This document shows, one piece after another, positions 38,977 to 49,243 of a stretch of DNA of 64,000 bases. The notes beneath the pieces were generated by a model. That model did no database searches, had not been told where the DNA came from, and saw only the letters and a program-made list of their open reading frames with translations. The DNA is from Nocardiopsis ansamitocini. GTDB lineage: Bacteria > Actinomycetota > Actinomycetes > Streptosporangiales > Streptosporangiaceae. Every line of letters starts with the position of its first letter. Position 1 is the first letter of the stretch. Where the stretch lies: contig NZ_BSQG01000004.1 of the NCBI RefSeq assembly GCF_030268225.1, positions 512,359-576,358 of the forward strand, given 5' to 3'. The position numbers and the translations under genes were made by a program.

Positions 38977-39762
38977 ATGCCCCAGCAGGACCAACGAGTC
39001 GCCCTTGTAACCGGAGCCACCAGTGGAATCGGCCTCGCCGTCACCCGACTGCTGGCTGTTCAGGGACACCAGGTTTTCATCGGAGCGCGCACCACCGAGA
39101 ACGTGGTCGGCACGGTGAAACGCTTGCGCGAGGAGGGAATGGACGTGGACGGCGCCACCCTCGACGTCTGCTCCGACGACAGTGTCGAAGCGTTCGTCCA
39201 AGCAGCGGTGGACCGCTTCTCCACGATCGACGTCCTGGTCAACAACGCAGGCCGCAGCGGTGGTGGTGTCACCGCCGATATCACCGACGAACTGTGGGAG
39301 GCGGTCATCGACACCAACCTCAACAGCGTCTTTCGCATGACCCGGGCGTCTCTCAACGCCGGCGGCATGCGGCACAAGCAACGCGGTCGCATCATCAACA
39401 TCGCCTCGACCGCGGGCAAACAGGGGGTGGTACTCGGAGCTCCGTACTCGGCGTCCAAACACGGTGTCGTGGGTTTCACAAAAGCGCTCGGCAACGAACT
39501 GGCCCCTACCGGGATCACCGTCAACGCGGTCTGCCCCGGCTACGTGGAGACGCAGATGGCCCAGCGGGTCCGCCAAGGCTACGCCGAGGTCTGGAACACC
39601 TCCGAGGACGCGGTCCTCGAGAAGTTCAGCGCCAAGATCCCCCTCGGCCGCTACTCCACCCCTGACGAGGTCGCCGGCCTCGTGGGCTATCTCGCCTCCG
39701 ACACCGCGGCCTCGATCACCTCCCAGGCGCTCAACGTCTGCGGCGGCCTGGGCAACTTCTGA
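38977..39762 (+). CDS. Polyketide C-9 ketoreductase (ActIII family)
   Basis: NADPH-dependent SDR that reduces the C-9 ketone of the nascent polyketide after first ring closure. The 261-residue protein has TGATSGIG, NNAGRSGGG, the catalytic Ser in NIASTAGKQG and Tyr-Lys in YSASKHG, and the SDR end VCGGLGNF typical of ActIII relatives. GGAG before the ATG. Position after the ACP is the standard one (PgaD/UrdD). Confidence 0.95.
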   Translation: MPQQDQRVALVTGATSGIGLAVTRLLAVQGHQVFIGARTTENVVGTVKRLREEGMDVDGATLDVCSDDSVEAFVQAAVDRFSTIDVLVNNAGRSGGGVTADITDELWEAVIDTNLNSVFRMTRASLNAGGMRHKQRGRIINIASTAGKQGVVLGAPYSASKHGVVGFTKALGNELAPTGITVNAVCPGYVETQMAQRVRQGYAEVWNTSEDAVLEKFSAKIPLGRYSTPDEVAGLVGYLASDTAASITSQALNVCGGLGNF

Positions 39763-39825
39763 CCCGCACGAACACTCGCCGTCCCCCTCCATCGGAGCAC
39801 CTTTTCACCCCAAGGAGACACCACC

Positions 39826-40770
39826 ATGCCTGAACAAGGCCGTCACGAGGTGGAACACGAGATAACCATTGCGGCCCCGGCCGTCGACGTCTACCGGCTC
39901 ATCGCGGACGTGGAGAACTGGCCACGGATTTTTCCGCCGACCGTCCACGTCGACCACCTCGAGCGGAGCAGCACCGAAGAGCGTATCCGGATCTGGGCCA
40001 CCGCCGGTGGCGCCGCGAAGAACTGGACCTCCCACCGCACACTCCTCCCCGACGAACTGCGAATCGACTTCCGTCAGGAGGTCTCCGCCCCGCCCGTGGC
40101 CGCAATGGCCGGAACTTGGCTCATCGAACCCCGTTCCGCCAACGAGTCCCGGGTACGGCTCCTGCACGACTACCGTGCGGTCGACGACGACGCCTCGCAC
40201 CTCGCTTGGATAGACCAGGCCGTCGACCACAACTCGCGCTCCGAACTCGCGGCACTCAAAACCAACGTGGAACTGGACGTTTCGGCCAAAGACCTGCTGC
40301 TGTCCTTCGAAGACACGGTCCACGTCGCCGGAGCGGCCAAGGACCTCTACGACTTCGTCAACGAAGCACATCTGTGGACCGAGCGGCTGCCCCACGTGGC
40401 GAGAGTCGACCTGGAAGAGGAGACCCCCGGTCTCCAGACCCTTGAAATGGACACGCGCACCAAGGACGGTTCCACTCACACCACCAAGTCGATCAGAGTG
40501 TGCTTCCCCCATCATCGAATCTCCTACAAGCAGATCACCCTTCCCGCCCTGATGTCTTTGCACACCGGTTACTGGCTTTTCGAAGAGACGGCCGACGGCG
40601 TCACCGCCACCTCCCAACACACGGTGGCGATCAAAAGGGAGGCCGTCGCCGAGGTGCTCGGCACCGGAGCCAAAATCTCCGACGCGCGCTCCTACATTCG
40701 TGACGCCTTGGGGGCGAACAGCCGGGCCACACTCGGCCACGCCAAAACCTACGCCGAGCGCGACCGCTGA
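39826..40770 (+). CDS. Didomain aromatase/cyclase (PgaL/UrdL type)
   Basis: Two START-like domains (about residues 1-155 and 160-314) that dehydrate and aromatise the first ring of the reduced polyketide. The start HEVEHEITIAAPAVDVYRLIADVENWPRIFPPT and the second copy SFEDTVHVAGAAKDLYDFVNE show the duplication. ATG preceded by AAGGAGA. Stop and the next ATG are two bases apart. Confidence 0.93.
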   Translation: MPEQGRHEVEHEITIAAPAVDVYRLIADVENWPRIFPPTVHVDHLERSSTEERIRIWATAGGAAKNWTSHRTLLPDELRIDFRQEVSAPPVAAMAGTWLIEPRSANESRVRLLHDYRAVDDDASHLAWIDQAVDHNSRSELAALKTNVELDVSAKDLLLSFEDTVHVAGAAKDLYDFVNEAHLWTERLPHVARVDLEEETPGLQTLEMDTRTKDGSTHTTKSIRVCFPHHRISYKQITLPALMSLHTGYWLFEETADGVTATSQHTVAIKREAVAEVLGTGAKISDARSYIRDALGANSRATLGHAKTYAERDR

Positions 40771-40772
40771 AC

Positions 40773-43067
40773 ATGACCGAGCCGAGCACAGTACTTACCC
40801 AGGTCATAGTGGTCGGCGCCGGGCCGGTCGGACTGATGCTCGCCGGTGAGCTGCGACTGGGCGGTGCGGAGGTAATCCTTCTGGAGCGCCGCACCGCTCC
40901 GACCAACGAGTCCAGGGCTTCCACACTGCACGCCCGCACCATGGAAATCTTCGACAGCCGCGGACTGCTGCCGGCTTTCAAGTCCCCGCCCAACGATGTG
41001 ATGGGCCATTTCGGTGGAATTCCCGTCGCCCTTACCCTCCCCACCCCGTACCCCGGTCAATGGAAGGTCCCACAGGTACAGACCGAAGCCGTCCTTCAAC
41101 AATGGGCGCTCTCCCTCGGGGTGAAACTGTGTCGCGGCCACGAGCTGCACGGCCTCACCGTTCACCGTGACCACGTGGAGGCTCTTGTGGTGGGGCCTGC
41201 CGGGCCGGTGCGGGTCAACGGTGCCTATCTGGTCGGATGTGACGGCGAGCAGAGCACGGTGCGTCGACTGAGCGCCGCCTCCTTTCCCGGGACGGACGCG
41301 GTCCGCGAACTGATTCGTGCCGATGTGGCGGGAATCAAGGTCCCCAACCGGCGATTTCAACGCCTGCCCGCCGGCATGGCTGTTGCCGCCCGGCGCGGCG
41401 ACGGGGTCACCCGGGTCATGGTCCATGAGTTCGGCCGAGCTCCGACCGAACACGCGGGTGAACCGGGCTTCACGGAGATCCGGGACTCCTGGGAGCGGGT
41501 CACCGGAGAGGACATCGGAACGGGGAGGCCGCAGTGGGTCAACCGGTTCACCGATGCCTCCCGCCAACTGGCCCAGTATCGCCACGGTCGGGTGTTGTTC
41601 GCGGGTGACGCCGCCCACCAGCAGATGCCCATCGGCGGTCAGGCTCTCAACCTCGGGCTCCAAGACGCGTTCAACCTCGGATGGAAACTCGCCCTCCACG
41701 TCACCGGCAAAGCCCCGGAGACACTGCTCGACAGCTACCACGACGAAAGGCACCCGGTCGGCGACCGGGTCCTGGGAAACATCAACGCTCAGGCAACGCT
41801 GCTTCTCGGGGGGCCGGAAACCGACGCCCTGCGTCAACTCTTCGGAGAGCTCGTCGACTACGGGTCCGTCCGACAGAACCTGGCGGGAACGGTTTCCGGT
41901 CTGGCCATCCGATACGACACCGGTTCCAGTGGCCATCCGCTTCTCGGAGTGCGGCTGCCGCCGGCCCAACTCGTGTGCGACGGCGTGGAGACAAGCACCG
42001 CACGCCTACTGACCCCCGGTCGTGGAGTGCTTCTGGACCTCTGGGGCGGCCTCGGCCACAGAGCCCACCTCAAAGCCGCGTGCGCGCCCTGGACAGACCG
42101 TATCGACACGATCACGGCCCGGCCTTTCGATACCCACGGCACTGCGTTGGAAGAGGGCGACGCTCTCCTCATCCGGCCCGACGGTTACGTCGCCTGGGCG
42201 TCTCAGGGCAACCCGGTGGGGTTGCCCGAGGCACTGCAACGCTGGTTCGGGCCTCCCTCGACGACCGTTCCTCACCCCATCCTTTCAACCGATCGGAGAG
42301 ACGACATGAGCAAGCTTGTGGGCAAGACAGCACTGGTGACCGGATCGAGCCGGGGAATCGGCCGAGGGATCGCCGTCCGGCTGGCACGGGAGGGCGCCCT
42401 GGTCGCCGTCCACTATGCGGTCGGCCAAGACGCCGCCGAGGACGTCGTCGCCGCGATCGAGAAGGACGGCGGCCGGGCTTTCGCCGTGCAGGCAGAACTC
42501 GGGGTTCCGGGGGACGTCCACCAACTCTTCCTCGGACTCGAACAAGGCCTGAAAGAACGTACTGGGTCGACCGAACTGAACGTCCTGGTCAACAACGCGG
42601 GTGTCATGGGTGGCGTCTCGGCCCAAGACACCACCTCCGAGCAGTTCGACCGGCTGTTCGCCGTGAACGCCAAGGCGCCCTTCTTCATCATTCAGCGCGC
42701 ACTGGCCCTCCTCGCCCCCGGCAGCCGGATCGTCAACATCTCTTCCGGGCTCACACGGTTCGCCAACCCCGACGAGATCGCCTACGCGATGTCGAAAGGG
42801 GCCGTGGAGCAGCTCGCCCTGCACTTCGCCAAGTTCCTTGCCCCACGCGGCATCACCGTCAACAGCGTCGCACCGGGGATCACCCGCAACGGAAGCCCTG
42901 TCTTCGACATCCCCCAGGCAGTCGAACAGATGGCGCAAATGTCAGCCTTTGGCCGGGTGGGCGAACCTCAGGACATCGCTGATGTGGTGGCCTTCCTCGC
43001 CTCCGACGACGCGCGATGGATAACCGGGGCCTTCATCGACGCCAGCGGCGGCACTCTCCTGGGCTGA
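40773..43067 (+). CDS. Oxygenase-reductase fusion, PgaM/UrdM type
   Basis: Residues 1-490 form a flavin hydroxylase (GAGPVGLMLAGE; VGCDGEQS; FAGDAAHQQMPIGGQALN) and 512-764 an SDR (TGSSRGIGRG; NNAGVMGG; Ser in NISSGLT; YAMSK). In gaudimycin/urdamycin pathways such fusions hydroxylate C-12b and reduce the C-6 ketone of the angucyclinone. The oxygenase part is a paralogue of the gene at 34258 and both end in a similar PE/MALQRWFG segment, so a complete hydroxylase has been joined to a complete reductase. A second start inside the gene at 42306 (see separate entry) could give free reductase, as known for PgaM. Confidence 0.93.
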   Translation: MTEPSTVLTQVIVVGAGPVGLMLAGELRLGGAEVILLERRTAPTNESRASTLHARTMEIFDSRGLLPAFKSPPNDVMGHFGGIPVALTLPTPYPGQWKVPQVQTEAVLQQWALSLGVKLCRGHELHGLTVHRDHVEALVVGPAGPVRVNGAYLVGCDGEQSTVRRLSAASFPGTDAVRELIRADVAGIKVPNRRFQRLPAGMAVAARRGDGVTRVMVHEFGRAPTEHAGEPGFTEIRDSWERVTGEDIGTGRPQWVNRFTDASRQLAQYRHGRVLFAGDAAHQQMPIGGQALNLGLQDAFNLGWKLALHVTGKAPETLLDSYHDERHPVGDRVLGNINAQATLLLGGPETDALRQLFGELVDYGSVRQNLAGTVSGLAIRYDTGSSGHPLLGVRLPPAQLVCDGVETSTARLLTPGRGVLLDLWGGLGHRAHLKAACAPWTDRIDTITARPFDTHGTALEEGDALLIRPDGYVAWASQGNPVGLPEALQRWFGPPSTTVPHPILSTDRRDDMSKLVGKTALVTGSSRGIGRGIAVRLAREGALVAVHYAVGQDAAEDVVAAIEKDGGRAFAVQAELGVPGDVHQLFLGLEQGLKERTGSTELNVLVNNAGVMGGVSAQDTTSEQFDRLFAVNAKAPFFIIQRALALLAPGSRIVNISSGLTRFANPDEIAYAMSKGAVEQLALHFAKFLAPRGITVNSVAPGITRNGSPVFDIPQAVEQMAQMSAFGRVGEPQDIADVVAFLASDDARWITGAFIDASGGTLLG
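42295..42308 (+). promoter_or_regulatory. Internal ribosome site and ATG for the separate reductase domain
   Basis: GGAGAG at 42295-42300 is followed after five bases by ATG 42306, in frame with the fusion and exactly at the start of the SDR domain (MSKLVGKTALVTGSSRGIG). Translation here would give a 253-residue reductase. The PgaM family is known to use such an internal start. Confidence 0.7.
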
Positions 43068-43148
43068 GCATCGCCCGGCGCCGATGCGGCTATCGGCGCC
43101 GGGCGGTGTGCGTCCACGCAGACTCGAAACGGTCGGCACGATCCCGGG

Positions 43149-44654
43149 ATGGGCACCATGAAACCCGCAGAGAGCAAGACGCGCCACTCCGCCGACGAGG
43201 CCGTCGCCAGGTGGAGCCCGCAAATGTGGGGGCTCCTGATCGTCCTGGCCGGCAACATGCTCATCGACGCTCTCGAAGTGTCCACGGTGCTCGTCGCGCT
43301 GCCGTCGGTCGGCCGGGAGCTGAACCTTTCCCTCCCGCTCCTCCAATGGCTGGTGAGCGGATTCGCTCTCGGCTTCGGTATGACCGTGCTGTTCGGCGGC
43401 CGGATCGTCGAGTCGTTCGGCCGGCGCCGGGTTTACCTCGCCGCACTCGTCTGTTTTGCCGCGGCCTCTGTGATCGCGGGGCTCACCAACGACCCCACCG
43501 TCCTGGTCGCCACCCGATTCGTCAAGGGCGTATGCGCGGCCCTCACCGCTCCCATCGGTCTGGCCATCATCAGCACCGCGTTTCGTCGTGGACCCGATCG
43601 TGATCGGGCGGTCGCGGTGTACTCCTTTGTCGGAGCCTGCGGTTTTGTCGCCGGTCTCCTTCTCGCCGGACTGCTGACCGGACTGAGTTGGAGGCTGACT
43701 TTTGTTTTCCCGGCTCCCGTCGTCCTGGTGCTCCTCGTGGGAGGGATACTGCTCATTCCCCGTGACGTCCCCGACAGGACCGCGCCCCTGCGCCTCGCGG
43801 CTGTGGGAGCAGTGTGCCTGGCCGGCGGTTTCTCGGCTCTGGTCCAAGGAGTCGTGATGGTGCCGGTGCGAGGCTGGGGGGATCCGCTCACCCTCGGAGC
43901 CTTTGCCGCGACCGGGGTTCTTTTCCTGCTTTTCTGCGTCGCCGAACATTTCGCGAGTCGGCCGCTGATCCGTTTCGGAGTACTCCGTAACGGCGCACTG
44001 ATTCGCTCGATGTTAGGCGCCGCGGCCCTCAACGGTTCATTTGTGGGGCTGCTTCTGGTGGCCACGTTGCACATGCAGACGGTGTTGGGATGGTCCCCGG
44101 CCGAAACAGCCTTCGCCTTCCTTCCTGCGAGCCTTCCACTGGCAGTCGCCGCACTGTTCTCACAACGCCTGACAAAGCGATTCGGCGCCGTTCGACTGAT
44201 CGCTGTCGGGGCGCTCGGCCCCCCGCTCGGATACGCCCTCTATTTGAGGCTGTCTCCACCGGTGGTGTACGCGGTCGACATCTTGCCCACGATGCTGTTG
44301 GTGGCGTGGGGTTTCGTATTCGGGTTCGCCGCACTGAACGCCCAGGCCGTTTCGCTGGTACCGACGCGCGACCGGGCCTTGGCCAGCGGGCTCTACCAGA
44401 CCGCTGTGCAGACCGCGGCCGCGGTCGTCCCCGCTCTGGTGGTGGCGTTGCTCCTGACGGGAGCGACACCCGGCGATCCCCAACAGATGCTCGACGGACA
44501 CCGGTTCGCAGTAGGGGCGATCACGGCCCTAGGCGTGTCAGGGCTGGTGGTCGCTGTTGTCGGTCTAATCGCGGACCGCCGCTGTAGGGGCCGTGACACC
44601 ACTGGGAGAAGCGCGCGGCCGGAGACGGCACCCACCTGCACGAAAGATCCGTGA
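43149..44654 (+). CDS. MFS drug-efflux transporter, 14-helix DHA2 type
   Basis: A 501-residue membrane protein with about 14 predicted helices, the motif GRIVESFGRRRVYL after helix 2 and GACGFVAGLLLAGLLTG (motif C of antiporters). Probable proton-driven exporter of the angucycline and a self-resistance gene. ATG 43149, or 43158, both possible; 81 bases after the fusion gene. Confidence 0.9.
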   Translation: MGTMKPAESKTRHSADEAVARWSPQMWGLLIVLAGNMLIDALEVSTVLVALPSVGRELNLSLPLLQWLVSGFALGFGMTVLFGGRIVESFGRRRVYLAALVCFAAASVIAGLTNDPTVLVATRFVKGVCAALTAPIGLAIISTAFRRGPDRDRAVAVYSFVGACGFVAGLLLAGLLTGLSWRLTFVFPAPVVLVLLVGGILLIPRDVPDRTAPLRLAAVGAVCLAGGFSALVQGVVMVPVRGWGDPLTLGAFAATGVLFLLFCVAEHFASRPLIRFGVLRNGALIRSMLGAAALNGSFVGLLLVATLHMQTVLGWSPAETAFAFLPASLPLAVAALFSQRLTKRFGAVRLIAVGALGPPLGYALYLRLSPPVVYAVDILPTMLLVAWGFVFGFAALNAQAVSLVPTRDRALASGLYQTAVQTAAAVVPALVVALLLTGATPGDPQQMLDGHRFAVGAITALGVSGLVVAVVGLIADRRCRGRDTTGRSARPETAPTCTKDP

Positions 44655-44764
44655 AGCCCCAAAGGCGACCTGTCCCCGGAACACTTCCACCTGTCTCTCG
44701 CTCCAGTCTTCGCACGCTCGTTTGCGGCCTCCCACCCAAGAAACCCACCTGGAGGGTGAACCCC

Positions 44765-46350
<1,586 letters not shown>

Positions 46351-46351
<1 letters not shown>

Positions 46352-46590
46352 TGGGCCGGCAGACAGACGCCGCCACGGTCGCCCCCCTTTTTTTCCGAAT
46401 CGTCAGGGGGCGCCTCGACACCGCGGAACTTGCAGCGCTCACTGTTGTTCTGCTCAGGGCAGCTGCTGTTGCGAGGCCCGAATACGTCGGTGGACGGCAA
46501 CCGAAAGCCGCCGAATGGCGGCGCTCCTCACAAGCAGTAGTGCGTAATCATGGTCCGCGGAGCTGGTGCGGCACGCCAAGACGACCCTGA
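46351..46590 (+). CDS. Acyl-CoA carboxylase epsilon subunit
   Basis: A 79-residue protein starting at the ATG that overlaps the beta-chain stop. It has the AccE pattern: a short strand FFRIVRGRLDTAELAALTVVLL, then a loop ending with W...R...GPRSWCGTPRRP. In actinomycetes this small subunit binds the beta chain and stimulates the complex. Its presence shows that a full carboxylase (alpha, beta, epsilon) is built into the cluster. Confidence 0.8.
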
Positions 46591-46789
46591 CCCGAAGCTG
46601 TTGTGTTCTCCGTATAGAACGGTCTCCTCAGCCGCCGGTCTGGGGCTGTGCCGTCAGCATGGTTCCTGAATTCACTTTGCCGCTACGGAATAAGAATAAG
46701 AGTGCACGGCGACGCACTCTGTGATTCTAGTCACTGCGGCCATTGGCAATATCGATCCACACCTCGTCTCTTGACTGCTGGAGGTGAAA

Positions 46790-47117
46790 GTGACGGCCCG
46801 AGCCCTTGTCCTGCCAGATGGCCCGCTGTTGCAAATCTTCTCCCGGGGCCGAACTCTACGTCGGTGACCTCGCGGTTTCCGAAAATCTGGACATCGCCTC
46901 GGAGGGATTCACGACCGCGTTCTGGATGTGGCCGTTCTTTGCATGGAAGGAACTTCCCAGACTGATGGCCCGGAAGCAGATGGTCACCACCGGTTGGCCT
47001 TCGGCATATGCGGACGGCGCTCTGGACTATTTTTCTCTACTGACGGAAAATCCAGAGGTGATGTCACGCTCAGTTGAGGGAAGAACCGGCCGGACGGCCA
47101 GGTCCTTCCAGACATGA
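46790..47117 (+). CDS. Small unidentified protein, probably one frameshift
   Basis: GGAGG at 46780-46784 precedes GTG 46790, whose frame reads TARALVLPDGPLLQIFSR and then closes. The neighbouring frame is protein-like from 46845 on (AELYVGDLAVSENLDIASEG...FFAWKELPRLMARKQMVTTG) and ends at 47117. Removing one G from the run at 46845-46848 joins them into about 108 residues, so either a sequencing error or a recent mutation is likely. A TTG at 46806 could start the second frame alone. I do not recognise the family. The stop overlaps an ATG that leads into the oxygenase at 47147, so it is cotranscribed with it. Confidence 0.5.
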
Positions 47118-47146
47118 GAGCACGAGTAAATGGAGGTTTTTCAACA

Positions 47147-47821
47147 ATGCCGGAAACAAACATCAGACCAGAGAAACCCCAAAGGCTAGAGGCGGGTTTT
47201 GTTTCTTTCGGGATCCTTGAGACGAACTCCCCCGAGGCTGCTGCTGACCTCGTGGACGCGCTTACCAGCGAGGTTCGGCAATGGGCGCGGGCAACTCCGG
47301 GGTTCCTGTCTGCCAGGATTCATGTGAGCGTGGACCGGACGGCAGTTGTCCACCGCAGCGAATGGGCGACGGATTCCGACTACCAGGATTCGTTCGTCGA
47401 CACCGCCCGTGGAAAAACCCTGCGCGAATTGGCGAGACTACCGGGGATTGTGTCGGCGACCTCTGTGCACGCCTTCCCCCTGGATGGCCTTGAGGGGCCA
47501 GAGGCCGGCAAGGAGCCGGGGATCGTGGCGGTGGCGGTACGGCACTTCGCGAACCGCGACGCCGTGGACGGGGTGATGGAATTGCTGATGAGCAGTGGAG
47601 AGTGGAAGCGGAACTTCCCGGGGTTCATCTCGGCGTCCCCATGCGTCAGCGCCGATGGCACAACCTTCGTCAACTACCCGATGTGGGTTGATGAATCCGC
47701 ACAACACTCATGGATGAAAGACCCACGGATCTCCGAAGGACAGGAAGAGATCGCTCGCTTGGAGGCTGCTCCCCCGGAGTACTTCATCTGCACTCCAGTT
47801 GCGTACATCACAGCGGTTTGA
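47147..47821 (+). CDS. Two-domain ABM-fold oxygenase, candidate B-ring-cleaving enzyme (JadG/AlpJ/GilOII type)
   Basis: A 224-residue protein made of two antibiotic-biosynthesis-monooxygenase-like domains (about 12-105 and 118-215), each with a strand of the form F-hydrophobic, a TPGFLSARIHV or FPGFISASPCV strand and a conserved W (SEWATD; PMWVDE). ATG 47147 follows GGAGG. In jadomycin, kinamycin and gilvocarcin clusters enzymes of this fold cleave the angucycline B ring with reduced flavin. The FMN reductase at 49244 could supply it. Alternative: a quinone-modifying monooxygenase such as those found in SoxR regulons. Fold confident, reaction inferred. Confidence 0.65.
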   Translation: MPETNIRPEKPQRLEAGFVSFGILETNSPEAAADLVDALTSEVRQWARATPGFLSARIHVSVDRTAVVHRSEWATDSDYQDSFVDTARGKTLRELARLPGIVSATSVHAFPLDGLEGPEAGKEPGIVAVAVRHFANRDAVDGVMELLMSSGEWKRNFPGFISASPCVSADGTTFVNYPMWVDESAQHSWMKDPRISEGQEEIARLEAAPPEYFICTPVAYITAV

Positions 47822-47848
47822 CTTGAACTTAAGTTCAAGTTCTATCGT
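47818..47848 (+). promoter_or_regulatory. SoxR/MerR-type promoter with perfect palindrome
   Basis: ACTTGAACTTAAGTTCAAGT (47821-47840) is a perfect 20-bp palindrome. It lies between TTGACT (-35, 47818-47823) and TATCGT (-10, 47843-47848). The spacer between the hexamers is 19 bases, the over-long spacing that is the hallmark of MerR-family-activated promoters. A SoxR gene is at 52044-52517, and the operator resembles the CTCAAGTTAACTTGAG form of known SoxR boxes. It precedes the transporter gene at 47899; the -35 overlaps the stop of the oxygenase gene. Confidence 0.8.
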
Positions 47849-47898
47849 CGGTGCCAACGACATCAGCTGATCGACACCGGCAAGGGAGAGCAGTGGAT

Positions 47899-49176
47899 AT
47901 GCCCCAGACAGTGACTGCTCCCCTCCACCGCAGAAAAGCAGGCCAGGCAGTTGTACTCGTCTTGGTCGGGACGCTGACGGTCATGGCCGGCGCGACCGTT
48001 GCGCCGGCCATCCCTGGAATCCAGCGAACTTTCGGAGACGCCGCGGACGTCGAGTTGATGGCCAGGATGGTCACCACCACCCACGCTCTGGCAATCGTGC
48101 TCTTCTCACCGTTCTCAGGCTTCGTCGTGGAGCGCGTCAGCGCTAGGAACGGGCTGATGCTCGGCTTGCTTGCCTTCAGCATCGGTGGAAGTTCAGGGTT
48201 CTATCTCCCCACGCTTCCCACGATCCTCATTGGCCGGGCCGTTCTCGGAATCGGAGTTTCACTGGTACTGACCAGCGGAATGACGATGATTGCGGATCTG
48301 TACGAAGGTGTGAAACGGCAGCGGTTGTTGGGATGGCAGACAGCTGCGGGCGCATTCGGCGGTGCGGTTCTCCTCTTGGGAGGCGGAGCCCTTGCCGCAT
48401 TGGATTGGCGGGTTGTATTCCTTGTCTACCTGCTGGGCATCGCATACATCGTCCCAGTGCTGATCTATCTTCCCAGGCCCCGAAGAAAAGCAGAAACTTC
48501 TCTGACTCCAGGAAACACGTCCGAGTCCGTCGAACGCCAGACCAAGAAGGTTCCATCGACAGTCGCCGCAGCCCTTGTCGCCATGCTGCTGGGGCAGATT
48601 GCTTTTTACTCCGTTCCCGTACAAGTCCCGTTTCTTGTCGAGAATGATTTCGGTGCCAGTTCGATCGTCTCCGGAGCAGTCATCGCCGCACAGACGTTCA
48701 CCACTGGTATGGTATCGACGCGTTTCGCATTTTTTCGTCGCTTCGCGGCCGAATCCGGACTGGTAGCGCTCTCCTTCTTGGGAATTGGAGTCGGCTACCT
48801 CGTACTCTTCCTCGCTCAAAACGCCCTTGTCCTGACGGCCGGTCTGGTAATCATGGGAACCGGTCTAGGAATCCTCATTCCCAATCTCAACAATTGGGTT
48901 ATGGGCGAGGCAGCACCCCGAATGCGTGCCCGTTACGCGAGCCTCCTGACGACCTCGTTGTTTCTGGGGCAGTTCCTGGCCCCGATCGTGACCCAGCCGG
49001 TCGTGGAGGCAATCGGTGTCCAGCACCTTTTCGCTGTTGTTGCCACTGGCGCGCTCGTGGTCGCTGTCGTGTACTTCATCGCGGGACGGCCTCTGGGCCG
49101 CACGCCTTCCCATCGGACGAGGTCTGCGGCTTTCGACCGGCCAGAGAAATGCGAACGAGCCGGTCCAACCGGTTGA
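47899..49176 (+). CDS. MFS transporter, 12-helix
   Basis: Membrane protein of 425 residues from ATG 47899 (GGGAGAG upstream; an earlier in-frame ATG at 47851 would put the start right behind the -10 element). MAGATVAPAIPGIQRTF is the first helix and GFVVERVSARNGLMLG the loop 2-3 motif, followed by the usual helix pattern. Likely exporter of a redox-active product, since its promoter is of the SoxR type. The long polar tail is not conserved-looking. First gene of a unit of four. Confidence 0.85.
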   Translation: MPQTVTAPLHRRKAGQAVVLVLVGTLTVMAGATVAPAIPGIQRTFGDAADVELMARMVTTTHALAIVLFSPFSGFVVERVSARNGLMLGLLAFSIGGSSGFYLPTLPTILIGRAVLGIGVSLVLTSGMTMIADLYEGVKRQRLLGWQTAAGAFGGAVLLLGGGALAALDWRVVFLVYLLGIAYIVPVLIYLPRPRRKAETSLTPGNTSESVERQTKKVPSTVAAALVAMLLGQIAFYSVPVQVPFLVENDFGASSIVSGAVIAAQTFTTGMVSTRFAFFRRFAAESGLVALSFLGIGVGYLVLFLAQNALVLTAGLVIMGTGLGILIPNLNNWVMGEAAPRMRARYASLLTTSLFLGQFLAPIVTQPVVEAIGVQHLFAVVATGALVVAVVYFIAGRPLGRTPSHRTRSAAFDRPEKCERAGPTG

Positions 49177-49243
49177 CACAGCCACTTCCTCCGATTCAAG
49201 CCTTTTTGAAACAATTGCCCAATCAGCAGCCATTAGGGAAAGC

